Of a stretch of 24,898 nucleotides of DNA, positions 1 to 7,017 are shown one piece after another. Both the position numbers and the translations under genes were made by a program. Each line of letters begins with the position of its first letter. Position 1 is the stretch's first letter. Below the pieces are notes generated by a model, which saw only the letters and a list, made by a program, of their open reading frames with translations, had not been told where the DNA came from and did no database searches. This stretch comes from a virus. The DNA lies in the IMG/VR virus record IMGVR_UViG_3300043568_002888, positions 1-24,898 of that record, one strand, 5' to 3'.

Positions 1-942
1 GTTGACGAAACTAATCCATCTAATACAATATTAAGAGAACTTTCTCAAGACCCTGATTTTAAAAATTGGTGGAAGTCTTATGATGCTCTATCAGTAACTA
101 AAGATGAAAAAAAGATTCCAAATCATAACTTATTAGCTATTATTGATTTAGGTGTTCAAAATAAAACTAATTTAATTGGTCAAAATGTTTATAAAGCACA
201 AGTTGCTTTTTTACCTTATGCAACTGGTCAACTTCGAACAGGCGAAGTTGCAGGTATGTGGGTTACATATGATGTTACAAAAGTTCCACATAGAGCAAGT
301 GCTACAGTTGAAGGATCAGACGTTGAATTGGTTGCTTGGAATATCCAAGATTTGCCTGACTTACGAGTTACTAACGATAATAAAAGAATAGAGGCAAAGG
401 ATAAAACTACTGGTGGAAATATACCAGCAAATTTAGTTAATCCAGCATACGTTGAAAAAAATGGAGCAAAAGGTGGAGTTGCTACAGTATCTACAACAAC
501 TGCCGCTAGTTCAACAACTGCCGCTAGTTCAACAACTGCCGCTAGTTCAACAACTGCTGCTAGTTCAACTACTACTGCTAGTACCTCAGTTGGATTAAAA
601 GCTACTCAAACATTTGATCAAAAAATTCAAGACCTACAGAAAAAAATTATTGCAGGCGGCGGAGATGCTGCTGCTGCAATTAATACTAAAGGTGGAGCAA
701 TTGGTAAATATGGAAGTGGAACTGCTAAAGCAATTGCAATTTTAGTTGGTACTCCAACGGTTCCAGTTACTGAAATTACAGCAGAAATTGCGGCTAAATT
801 AGATGCAGCCTTAGCCAAGGTAACACCTGAACAAATTGCAGCAGTTAAAGCGCCGGCTGCTCAAGCAGCAACTGCTGCTAAACCTGCAGAAAAGGTAGCT
901 GCTACAACTGTAACAACTAAAAAGGGCGCATTAACTTTCTAA
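1..942 (+). CDS. Virion-type protein of unknown function, 5' end outside window
   Basis: The frame is open from base 1 to the TAA at 940-942, giving 313 residues with no start, so the gene begins upstream of the window. An internal ATG at 256 is not needed as a start. The first ~130 residues look like a folded domain. Residues ~160-195 are a low-complexity Ser/Thr/Ala linker made of 6-residue repeats. The rest is Ala/Lys-rich and probably helical (AAAAIN, AAKLDAALAKV, KAPAAQAATAAKPAEK). I recognise no catalytic motif and do not know the family. It lies 16 bases upstream of the next gene, so the two are probably co-transcribed. The Ala/Thr-rich composition suits a structural or head-internal protein, but that is inference. 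Confidence 0.75.
   Translation, partial: VDETNPSNTILRELSQDPDFKNWWKSYDALSVTKDEKKIPNHNLLAIIDLGVQNKTNLIGQNVYKAQVAFLPYATGQLRTGEVAGMWVTYDVTKVPHRASATVEGSDVELVAWNIQDLPDLRVTNDNKRIEAKDKTTGGNIPANLVNPAYVEKNGAKGGVATVSTTTAASSTTAASSTTAASSTTAASSTTTASTSVGLKATQTFDQKIQDLQKKIIAGGGDAAAAINTKGGAIGKYGSGTAKAIAILVGTPTVPVTEITAEIAAKLDAALAKVTPEQIAAVKAPAAQAATAAKPAEKVAATTVTTKKGALTF
496..585 (+). repeat. In-frame 18-bp tandem repeat encoding TTAASS
   Basis: Three identical units of acaactgccgctagttca (496-549) are followed by one copy with a single change (550-567) and one degenerate copy (568-585). Each unit encodes Thr-Thr-Ala-Ala-Ser-Ser. The repeat makes a flexible linker in the protein and could vary in copy number by slippage. 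Confidence 0.9.
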
Positions 943-958
943 AAAATAAAATCTATTT

Positions 959-1951
959 ATGAATATTTCAAATTACGCAAGGGGCTTAGAGCTATCAAAA
1001 TATAAAATTAATGAGTCTGCTATTTTAGAAGCTGATGCTGATCCAGCAAAAGCACTTGAGCAAATAAAAAGCGGAAAGGCTGGAGGCTCTTATGCAGCTC
1101 AATGGAAACAAGTACAAACTGCCGTTATTGCTGGTCATGAAGCTGACCAAACTACTGGAACGGTAATGGTTAAACACGATAATGGTTCAGACATGACTAA
1201 TGTTAATTGGAAAATTACAAACGGCAAAGTTGAACTTTCAGTAGCAGGTGCCGCTGGTACAGTAACAGGTCAAAATGTTAGTATTGAAAAGCTTGCAGCA
1301 TATGACCCAAAAGGTAAGATGAATGAAGTTGTTGCTGCTCTAATTACAATATCGATTGAAAAATTTGGAAAGACTTGGGACAAAGCTCATATGGATTGGG
1401 TTAATGCTCAAATCAATAAGTGTAAAGCACTAGGTGGATTTTATAGTAGACTGGCAGAATCAGCAACCGGTAAATTCCTAGTTGATACTGGTGACATTTT
1501 TACCACATGGATAAGTCCACTAAGTGGAGGCGATAAGCCAACTCAAATTGATGCAATTGGTGCAGCTAATAAAATTGCAGGATCTGCAGCAACTGACCCT
1601 CAAGTTAATATGATACTGCAGGCAATAAACATAAAGACTCAAGAATCACTAATCAGTATGACTGACGAAAGAGCAATTCATGGACTTTACATGTTAATTT
1701 CTCCAAAATACACAACTGGACAATTAGATAGAATGTATGCCGCAATTAGAGGAACCTCTGGTGGAGTATTGTCGGTAATGAAAGATAGTGGCGCAACCAA
1801 TGATATTTCTTTAATTGAGAAAAAAGCCTTTGCACAATGGTGTATTGGAGTTAGAGGAAATCAATACAGCACAGATATGCTTGCGACATACGGCTTTGAC
1901 TTAGCCTCATATACTGCTAGTTTAGCTGCGCTTAAATCTTCTTTAGTATAA
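959..1951 (+). CDS. Unknown 330-residue protein, likely virion or head-internal
   Basis: I do not recognise this family. The ATG at 959 follows the previous stop by 16 bases and has no Shine-Dalgarno sequence. The N-terminus (MNISNYARGLELSKYKINES) has I-N-E at residues 18-20 and I-L-E at 23-25. Both fit the [LI]-x-E rule of T4-type prohead protease sites, so the first ~20-25 residues may be removed during head maturation. The remainder mixes small residues with helical stretches; no enzyme motif, signal peptide or membrane segment is visible. Its position next to another Ala-rich protein and upstream of a tagged NUDIX gene suggests a late, virion-associated role, with moderate confidence. Confidence 0.75.
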   Translation: MNISNYARGLELSKYKINESAILEADADPAKALEQIKSGKAGGSYAAQWKQVQTAVIAGHEADQTTGTVMVKHDNGSDMTNVNWKITNGKVELSVAGAAGTVTGQNVSIEKLAAYDPKGKMNEVVAALITISIEKFGKTWDKAHMDWVNAQINKCKALGGFYSRLAESATGKFLVDTGDIFTTWISPLSGGDKPTQIDAIGAANKIAGSAATDPQVNMILQAINIKTQESLISMTDERAIHGLYMLISPKYTTGQLDRMYAAIRGTSGGVLSVMKDSGATNDISLIEKKAFAQWCIGVRGNQYSTDMLATYGFDLASYTASLAALKSSLV

Positions 1952-1953
1952 TA
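1945..1953 (+). promoter_or_regulatory. AGTATAATA promoter box for rpsU
   Basis: AGTATAATA overlaps the stop codon of the preceding gene. The TATAAT hexamer (1947-1952) ends 6 bases before the ATG at 1959, so the predicted +1 is the A of the start codon. The same box with the same spacing occurs at 3251, 7004 and 12651. No -35 element is evident. Confidence 0.55.
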
Positions 1954-1958
1954 AATCT

Positions 1959-2144
1959 ATGTTAATAGTAAACGTAAAAGACAATGGAACTTTAGACAGG
2001 GCTCTTAAAGTTTTAAAACGCAAATTTGAAAAAACCGGTACAGTAAAGCAGTTACGTTCCCGAAAGGAATTTATAAAACCAAGTATAAAACGTAGACAGG
2101 AGATTCGTAATGCACAGTACCGTCAATCTCTAAACAATGATTAA
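1959..2144 (+). CDS. rpsU: Ribosomal protein bS21, Bacteroidetes type
   Basis: This 61-residue basic protein has the full bS21 pattern: a short beta start (MLIVNVKDNGTLDRALKVLK), then RKFEKTGTVKQLRSRKEFIKPS, then a basic helix (KRRQEIRNAQYRQ). The wording matches Bacteroidetes bS21 more closely than E. coli bS21, supporting a Bacteroidetes host. bS21 binds the 30S platform near the 3' end of 16S rRNA. In Bacteroidetes, bS21 with bS6 and bS18 is known to sequester the anti-Shine-Dalgarno tail. A phage copy could replace the host protein and bias initiation toward phage mRNAs, almost none of which carry a Shine-Dalgarno. It overlaps the next gene by 8 bases and has its own promoter-like box ending at its ATG. 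Confidence 0.9.
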   Translation: MLIVNVKDNGTLDRALKVLKRKFEKTGTVKQLRSRKEFIKPSIKRRQEIRNAQYRQSLNND

Positions 2145-2604
2145 AACATTTTCTAATTTCTTGGCAGAAACAAAGAAATATTCAGATGGAGCCGGTGTAG
2201 CTATTCTTTATCAAAAAAAGATTCTACTAGTTCATCCAACTAATGGCAGTTGGACTAGACCAATTATGGGAATTCCAAAAGGCAAAATTGAAGAAGGCGA
2301 AGAACTTCTTGATGCTGCGCTTAGAGAACTTCTTGAAGAAACTGGAATTAGGCTCTCACCTGATAAATTAGAACCGGCTGTTGAAACTGTTCAAGTTTTC
2401 GATAAAGACGGCAACTATAAAAGCTCACTTCATTATTTTATTTGCAGAATTTCAGATCTTGCTGAAATTGGACTAGATGGATTGGCTATCCCAAAAAGTC
2501 AATTACAGCCAGAAGAAATCGACTGGGCTGGCTTTATTGATATTAAAGATGCCTATTCAAAAGTATCCAGAGCACAATTAATAATTTTAGATAGAATTTC
2601 CTAA
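2137..2604 (+). CDS. NUDIX hydrolase with capsid-targeting-like N-terminus
   Basis: The 155-residue protein carries a perfect Nudix box at residues ~49-71 (G-x5-E-x7-RELLEETGI), including the metal-binding RE..EE glutamates. NUDIX enzymes hydrolyse nucleoside diphosphates linked to another group, such as oxidised dNTPs, NADH, dinucleoside polyphosphates or RNA caps; the substrate here cannot be told. The start MIKTFSNFLAE|TKK, just before the Nudix fold, looks like the T4 internal-protein tag (T4 IPI starts MKTYQEFIAE) with L-A-E as a gp21-type cleavage site. That predicts packaging in the head, which is unusual for a NUDIX enzyme. The start is fixed by the tag; the ATG overlaps the rpsU 3' end by 8 bases. 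Confidence 0.92.
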   Translation: MIKTFSNFLAETKKYSDGAGVAILYQKKILLVHPTNGSWTRPIMGIPKGKIEEGEELLDAALRELLEETGIRLSPDKLEPAVETVQVFDKDGNYKSSLHYFICRISDLAEIGLDGLAIPKSQLQPEEIDWAGFIDIKDAYSKVSRAQLIILDRIS

Positions 2605-2655
2605 AACTCCTTCACTGTTTTTAGTAAAATAGCTAAACAACAAATTTTATATAAA

Positions 2656-3204
2656 ATGGAAAATCAACAAGAATTAATTACTGATGAATTAGTAATGGAC
2701 GAAGCTACCGTAGCTATCGAAGAACCTCAAGCTGAAATGGAAGAGTCAGAGCCAATTCAAGAACCTCAAGCTGACATGTCAGAATTAGACATGCTAATTA
2801 ACAAAAGAACTGGATTTTTCCAAGTTAATTTGGACATTAAAGATCTAAAATGGATTAAAAATTCATGTAATGACGGTAAATTTGGATTCACTGGTCCAAA
2901 TGAAGCTTTTATGATTATGAATTGTTTCATGGGATTCTCTTCTGCAATTGCACGTCTTGAGCAAGAAGAAAAAGAGGCTGAATCAGCTGGAGTTCAAATT
3001 CAAGCTTCTGCGGTTGAAGCTGCTGCAATCCTTATCAATAAATTCGAAGGTTCTAGTATGGAATCAGCACAACGAATTTTTAGAATTGCAATTGCTCTTA
3101 ACAATCCAGTAATGGAAATGAAGCAACTTGATCAAATCATTAATCAGATTAAGTTAGAGACTGCAAAGCAGGAAGAACTTGCTAATCAAGAACCTCAAGC
3201 TTAA
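2656..3204 (+). CDS. Hypothetical protein with acidic N-terminal tail
   Basis: This 182-residue protein is of unknown function. The first ~45 residues are very acidic and contain two related stretches (EEPQAEMEE, QEPQADMSE); a third copy of the word, EPQA, forms the C-terminus. The middle (~50-165) appears helical and holds an aromatic/Gly patch (KFGFTGPNEAFMIMNCFMGF). No catalytic or membrane motif is seen. The 51-base gap upstream holds AGTAAAATA at 2620-2628, a weak relative of the AGTATAATA box, and an AT-rich run before the ATG. A strong terminator follows, so it ends a transcription unit. Confidence 0.75.
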   Translation: MENQQELITDELVMDEATVAIEEPQAEMEESEPIQEPQADMSELDMLINKRTGFFQVNLDIKDLKWIKNSCNDGKFGFTGPNEAFMIMNCFMGFSSAIARLEQEEKEAESAGVQIQASAVEAAAILINKFEGSSMESAQRIFRIAIALNNPVMEMKQLDQIINQIKLETAKQEELANQEPQA

Positions 3205-3224
3205 TTTTTAACTTTTTATTTAAA

Positions 3225-3246
3225 AGCCGCGTCAGCGGCTTTTTTT
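3225..3246 (+). terminator. Rho-independent terminator
   Basis: The stem AGCCGC (3225-3230) / GCGGCT (3235-3240) has a GTCA loop and is followed by six T (3241-3246), with A residues before the stem. It separates the 2656 gene from the ligase transcription unit. Confidence 0.9.
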
Positions 3247-3250
3247 GTTT

Positions 3251-3259
3251 AGTATAATA
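3251..3259 (+). promoter_or_regulatory. AGTATAATA promoter box for the ligase operon
   Basis: The box comes straight after the terminator T-run, with the TATAAT hexamer at 3253-3258 and the ATG at 3265. Six bases separate hexamer and ATG, so the mRNA is predicted to be leaderless. Its place between a terminator and a gene makes it one of the best-supported promoters here. Confidence 0.65.
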
Positions 3260-3264
3260 GCCAT

Positions 3265-4554
3265 ATGACAAATCTAGATTTTAAAGTAGTTGCACAATTT
3301 ATTGAAGAAATGAAAGCAACTTCTTCAACAAATGATAAAAAAGAGATACTTAAAAAGTATGATACTCCAGTATTACGTAAACTATTTGAATATGTGTATT
3401 CTCCATTTAAGCAGTATTATGTTACTTCGGATAACCTAAAGAAACGTCAGGATCTTAGTTTTGATAACTATGATGATCTATTTGATTTACTTGATGATCT
3501 GAATGAACGGCTAATCACAGGCCACAATGCTATCCAAGTAGTTAATGGTTTTATTGCCAAGAATCAGGAGTTCGCAGATGTCATCTATGATGTGATAGAC
3601 AGAAACCTAAAAACACGAGCAACTACCACCCTAATTAATTCAGTAATGCCAGGCACAGTGCCTACCTTTGATGTTGCCCTAGCTGAGAAGTTTGATGGTA
3701 ATGAAAAAAAGGTAAACTTTGACTCTGGGGAATGGTGGGCAAGTCGTAAGCTTGATGGAGTTCGCTGTATTACTGTAATTGATGCAGATGGAGAACCTAA
3801 ATTTTATTCACGAGCAGGCAATGAATTCTTAACTCTTTCAATATTAGCCCAAGATATTAAGAAGCTTGGATTAAAGAATAAAATATTGGATGGAGAAGTT
3901 TGCGTTATGAAAGAAGGCGGACTTGAAGATTTCCAAGGTATTATCAAAGAAATTGGCAGAAAGAACCATACTATTCAAACTCCAAAGTATTATGTATTTG
4001 ATTTTTTAGAAGCATCTGAATTTTGGAATCAAGCTGGAGATGTTTCTCTGTCAGCTAGACTAATTATCCTAAATGCAATTGTAACTGACTTAACCTATGC
4101 TGAACCGTTACCTCAATTTCAAATAAAATCAGTTGAAGAATTTGAAAAAATTGTAGCTGATGCAACTGAAATGGGTTATGAAGGAGTAATGATGCGTAAG
4201 GATATTGGTTACGAAGGCAAACGTTCAAAGAACCTGCTTAAGGTTAAAAAGATGCATGATGCTGAATATGTTGTAATTGATCTTGAATCTGATGTAAATC
4301 GTATTATTGATATGGGTAAGGAAGTTGAAGAGCTTATGTTAAAAGCTGTAATTGTAGAACATAAAGGCAATACAGTTAGAGTAGGTTCAGGCTTTAATCT
4401 TGAACAAAGACGCCATTATCACGAAAACCCAAATGAAATTTTAGGTAAAACAATTACCGTACAATTCTTTGAAGAAACTACTGATCAACATGGTGCTCAC
4501 TCACTAAGATTTCCAGTATTCAAAGCAGTTCACGGCCAAAAGAGAGAATTTTAA
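3265..4554 (+). CDS. ATP-dependent DNA ligase
   Basis: The 429-residue protein has the nucleotidyltransferase motifs of ATP-dependent DNA ligases in order: motif I RKLDGVR with the adenylated lysine at ~162, motif III YSRAGNEF (~181-188), motif IIIa FDF (~245-247), motif IV EGVMMRK (~306-312) and motif V LLKVKK (~324-329). A C-terminal OB-fold follows (VRVGSGFN, ITVQFFEET, LRFPVFK). It seals nicks during phage DNA replication and repair. It is shorter than T4 ligase (487 residues) but has both an N-terminal helical part and the catalytic core. It heads an operon with a kinase, an SSB-like protein and an exonuclease, spaced by 1-10 bases. Confidence 0.95.
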   Translation: MTNLDFKVVAQFIEEMKATSSTNDKKEILKKYDTPVLRKLFEYVYSPFKQYYVTSDNLKKRQDLSFDNYDDLFDLLDDLNERLITGHNAIQVVNGFIAKNQEFADVIYDVIDRNLKTRATTTLINSVMPGTVPTFDVALAEKFDGNEKKVNFDSGEWWASRKLDGVRCITVIDADGEPKFYSRAGNEFLTLSILAQDIKKLGLKNKILDGEVCVMKEGGLEDFQGIIKEIGRKNHTIQTPKYYVFDFLEASEFWNQAGDVSLSARLIILNAIVTDLTYAEPLPQFQIKSVEEFEKIVADATEMGYEGVMMRKDIGYEGKRSKNLLKVKKMHDAEYVVIDLESDVNRIIDMGKEVEELMLKAVIVEHKGNTVRVGSGFNLEQRRHYHENPNEILGKTITVQFFEETTDQHGAHSLRFPVFKAVHGQKREF

Positions 4555-4562
4555 TTTAATAT

Positions 4563-5042
4563 ATGAGCAAAAGAATAATTTTAGTCGGCAAAGCCGCAAG
4601 CGGCAAGGATTTCCTTCGCAAAAAATTTGAAGATCGCGGGTTTAAATACGCAATCAGTTACACAACACGGCCGCCAAGAGAAGGCGAAATAGATGGAAAA
4701 GATTATTTCTTTATGACACGTCCTCAAGCTCAAGATATGATTGATATGGATCAGTTTTACGAATGGGTTGCATTTAATAACTGGATATATGGAACAACGG
4801 TTGAACAATTTGAAGAAGATGATGTCTTTATTATGACCCCGTCTGGTTTAGCCCACTTATCTGATGATGCACGTAAAGAGTCACTAGTAATCTTTTTTGA
4901 TATTGATGAAGAGATTAGACGTAAGCGTATGCTTAGTCGCAATATGCCAGGAGATTCAGTTGAGCGTCGACTTGAGGCAGACCGCAAAGATTTTGAAAAT
5001 TTTACTAACTATGATATAAAAATAACTAATCACGATTTCTAA
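4563..5042 (+). CDS. Guanylate-kinase-like (d)NMP kinase
   Basis: The 159-residue P-loop protein has a Walker A motif GKAASGKD at residues 9-16. The guanylate kinase signature SYTTRPPREGEIDGKDYFF follows at ~32-50 and forms the GMP-binding region. An LVIFFDIDEEIRRKRMLSRN segment resembles the lid. It probably phosphorylates GMP/dGMP or another (d)NMP for phage DNA synthesis. It is shorter than cellular Gmk (about 200 residues), as phage NMP kinases often are, so substrate specificity is uncertain. It follows the ligase by 8 bases and precedes the SSB-like gene by 1 base. Confidence 0.85.
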   Translation: MSKRIILVGKAASGKDFLRKKFEDRGFKYAISYTTRPPREGEIDGKDYFFMTRPQAQDMIDMDQFYEWVAFNNWIYGTTVEQFEEDDVFIMTPSGLAHLSDDARKESLVIFFDIDEEIRRKRMLSRNMPGDSVERRLEADRKDFENFTNYDIKITNHDF

Positions 5043-5043
5043 T

Positions 5044-5463
5044 ATGGCATTTGAATTAACAGGGGTAATTATCGAAATATTCCCAGCACAGACATTTAAC
5101 AAAGGCTTTCGCAAAAGAGAGTTTGTAATTGAATCAGGGGACAAGTACCCACAAAAAATAATATTTGGACTAGTCCAAGATAAATGCGATATGATTGATT
5201 CATATGGAGTTGGAGATACGGTCTCTATTTCATTTGATGTAAAAGGCAGAGACTGGACTGATAAAGCTGGTCAAACCAAATATTTCAATAGTCTTGAGGC
5301 ATACCGAATTAGCGGTCAACAACGTGCATCTACTAAAAGTAAAAAAGTTGAAGAAGAGGACGAAGATGATGAAATTTTCCGTAGTCTTGGAATTGACACT
5401 GGTCCTAAAAAATCAGCTGCACCAGCTAGCTCATTTAGTGATGATGCCGATTTACCATTTTAA
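5044..5463 (+). CDS. DUF3127-type OB-fold protein with SSB-like acidic tip
   Basis: The 139-residue protein matches the DUF3127 pattern by eye: an N-terminal strand (LTGVIIEIFPAQTF), then RKREFVIESGDKYPQKIIF, then GDTVSISFDVKGRDW. This family is typical of Bacteroidetes and has an OB-fold resembling single-stranded DNA-binding proteins. An acidic, disordered linker (EEEDEDDE, ~100-110) leads to the C-terminus DDADLPF. That end closely resembles the acidic tip of bacterial SSB (DDDIPF), which recruits repair and replication partners. It may be the phage ssDNA-binding protein. Neighbours (ligase, kinase, exonuclease) fit. Assignment to DUF3127 is from memory of the family; the SSB role is inference. 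Confidence 0.75.
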   Translation: MAFELTGVIIEIFPAQTFNKGFRKREFVIESGDKYPQKIIFGLVQDKCDMIDSYGVGDTVSISFDVKGRDWTDKAGQTKYFNSLEAYRISGQQRASTKSKKVEEEDEDDEIFRSLGIDTGPKKSAAPASSFSDDADLPF

Positions 5464-5472
5464 TCTATACAT

Positions 5473-6099
5473 ATGAAATACATCTCAATAGATATTGAGA
5501 CTACTGGTCTAAATCCAGAGTCTTGTCAAATTCTTCAAATTGGTGCAGTGATTGAAGACACTCAAAATCCCGTACCATACAATCAATTGCCTAAATTTCA
5601 GTGTATCATTGAACATGAAGCTTATGTTGGAAGTGCATTTGCTCTTTCCTTAAATTCATGGATCCTAAAAATCTTAGGAGGTCTTGAAAATAAAACCAAG
5701 GAAGAACGTTTGGAATACCGAAAGGCCCATAATATTTTACCTGCAGGCTTGGTTGCAAAATCTTTTCAAATGTGGTTAATCACAAATGGATTTCCATGTG
5801 AAGCAACTGGCGGCGTAAAGATTAATGTTGCTGGTAAAAACTTTGCAAGTTTTGATAAAGTATTTTTACAGAAACTTCCAAATTGGATGAGCTCAATTCA
5901 AATGAGGCAACGTATCCTGGACCCAGCGATTCTATTAATGGACTGGCAAGAGGATGAAAGTTTACCAAATTTACAGACGTGCATGGATCGATGCCAATTA
6001 TCTGGAGAAGTAACCCATGATGCTCTGCAAGATGCATTAGATGTAGTTAGAGTCATCCGAACTGTAACTAGTAATTATAACTTTGTTAATATTAATTAG
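5473..6099 (+). CDS. DnaQ-like DEDDh 3'-5' exonuclease
   Basis: The 208-residue protein has exonuclease motif I SIDIETTGL (Asp7, Glu9), a motif II region GKNFASFDKVFLQKLP around residue 130-146, and motif III HDALQDALDVV with the His and Asp of DEDDh enzymes. It probably removes 3' nucleotides from DNA or RNA in proofreading, repair or host nucleic acid degradation. Free-standing DnaQ-like exonucleases are common in large phages. It starts 10 bases after the SSB-like gene and closes the ligase operon. Between motifs I and II lies a ~40-residue insertion rich in Leu/Lys. Confidence 0.9.
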   Translation: MKYISIDIETTGLNPESCQILQIGAVIEDTQNPVPYNQLPKFQCIIEHEAYVGSAFALSLNSWILKILGGLENKTKEERLEYRKAHNILPAGLVAKSFQMWLITNGFPCEATGGVKINVAGKNFASFDKVFLQKLPNWMSSIQMRQRILDPAILLMDWQEDESLPNLQTCMDRCQLSGEVTHDALQDALDVVRVIRTVTSNYNFVNIN

Positions 6100-6103
6100 G
6101 CTG

Positions 6104-6113
6104 AAATAAATAA
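6104..6113 (+). promoter_or_regulatory. ATAAATA late-type promoter
   Basis: AAATAAATAA, with core ATAAATA at 6106-6112, lies 23 bases upstream of the ATG at 6136. It resembles the T4 late promoter (TATAAATA, -10 element only). It precedes a gene with a capsid-targeting-like N-terminus. Confidence 0.55.
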
Positions 6114-6135
6114 CATTATAAAAATATTACGTGTT

Positions 6136-6726
6136 ATGATTAAGACCTTTAAAACTTTTACAAATGAAGCACTTAGCCCAGCTATTTTAACTAGTTCAAT
6201 TAATGAGTGTACAGCTAATCAACTTAAGAGTATTTCTGAATTTAAAAGTACTTATAAAACTGAGTTAGATAAAGCAAATAAGATTGTTAACGTATACCAG
6301 GTAATTGATAAATTTAGTACCTGGCTAGTTGGTAAAACTCCAGCAATGGTCCAAGCTGCTCTATTAAATTCGCCAGGAACTGCTGATAAACTGGTAATTG
6401 AGGCATATACTTTCATTTATATGGAAATACAAAATCAATTAAAGTCAATTGGTACACTTAAAAAATCAGCACTTAAATTACTGGCTCCATCCGCTGCTGA
6501 CTTTGATTCGCAAAAAACTGACTCAGACTTAGTGAATCAAATTATACAATTAGTGGAATCGTTATTTGATGTAGGCTTTATGATTGGTTACAAATTTGAC
6601 AGTAAGTCAATTGAGGCAGATAATGCTTCAAACTGGTCAGTTTCTTTTACCAAATCTCTTAATTCTAGGAAATCTTTAATATTCAAAAATATTAAACTAT
6701 TAATTCGTAACTTTTTATATAACTAA
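6136..6726 (+). CDS. Tagged head-internal candidate, unknown function
   Basis: This 196-residue protein starts MIKTFKTFTNEALSPA, sharing MIKTF with two other genes in the window. The T-N-E|A at residues 9-12 sits where the other tagged proteins have [LI]-x-E, so the site is slightly off consensus; a second candidate, I-N-E, lies a few residues further in (SSINECT). The rest is mostly helical, Lys/Ser/Leu-rich, with no enzymatic motif I recognise. It has its own late-type box and follows an early exonuclease gene, marking a change in expression class. I infer a packaged internal protein. Confidence 0.75.
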   Translation: MIKTFKTFTNEALSPAILTSSINECTANQLKSISEFKSTYKTELDKANKIVNVYQVIDKFSTWLVGKTPAMVQAALLNSPGTADKLVIEAYTFIYMEIQNQLKSIGTLKKSALKLLAPSAADFDSQKTDSDLVNQIIQLVESLFDVGFMIGYKFDSKSIEADNASNWSVSFTKSLNSRKSLIFKNIKLLIRNFLYN

Positions 6727-6732
6727 TTGTCT

Positions 6733-7005
6733 ATGACAAAATTAAAAGAATGTTTATTATTATTTGCAATTCAGCTTGTACTGTATGGAATTTTATGCAT
6801 AAATTTTAGAGCAGTTGCTGAAACTCAATATCACTTAGCAGCAGTTAGTGATTTTACAATAGCTTCACTAAATTTTTTCGTAATCCGAAAAATTGCAAAG
6901 AGCGAAGATTCACTACACCAATGGTTTGGTTATGTTACTGGCTCAGTAGCCGGGTCCTATTTAGGAATTTGGTTATCGGTTCAACTAGCCAATACAATTT
7001 TGTAG
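6733..7005 (+). CDS. Small integral membrane protein
   Basis: I chose the ATG at 6733 over the in-frame TTG at 6727, giving 90 residues. Three hydrophobic segments are visible: ~6-26 (CLLLFAIQLVLYGILCI), ~35-53 and ~66-88 (YVTGSVAGSYLGIWLSVQLA), with charged RKIAKSEDS between the last two. There is no signal peptide cleavage site. Phages often carry such small membrane proteins for superinfection exclusion or lysis control; nothing here says which. It follows the tagged gene by 6 bases, and its stop TAG overlaps the promoter box of the next gene. Confidence 0.75.
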   Translation: MTKLKECLLLFAIQLVLYGILCINFRAVAETQYHLAAVSDFTIASLNFFVIRKIAKSEDSLHQWFGYVTGSVAGSYLGIWLSVQLANTIL

Positions 7006-7012
7006 TATAATA
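7004..7012 (+). promoter_or_regulatory. AGTATAATA promoter box for uvsE
   Basis: TATAAT at 7006-7011 ends 6 bases before the ATG at 7018, giving a predicted leaderless mRNA. The box overlaps the stop codon of the membrane protein gene. Confidence 0.6.
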
Positions 7013-7017
7013 ACTAC

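Noticed and set aside
496-585. CRISPR-like array
   Set aside because: The 18-base units are directly joined without spacers, are in frame and encode a Ser/Thr/Ala linker.
627-818. 63-residue minus-strand frame with hydrophobic residues
   Set aside because: It is the antisense shadow of an Ala/Lys-rich + strand protein.
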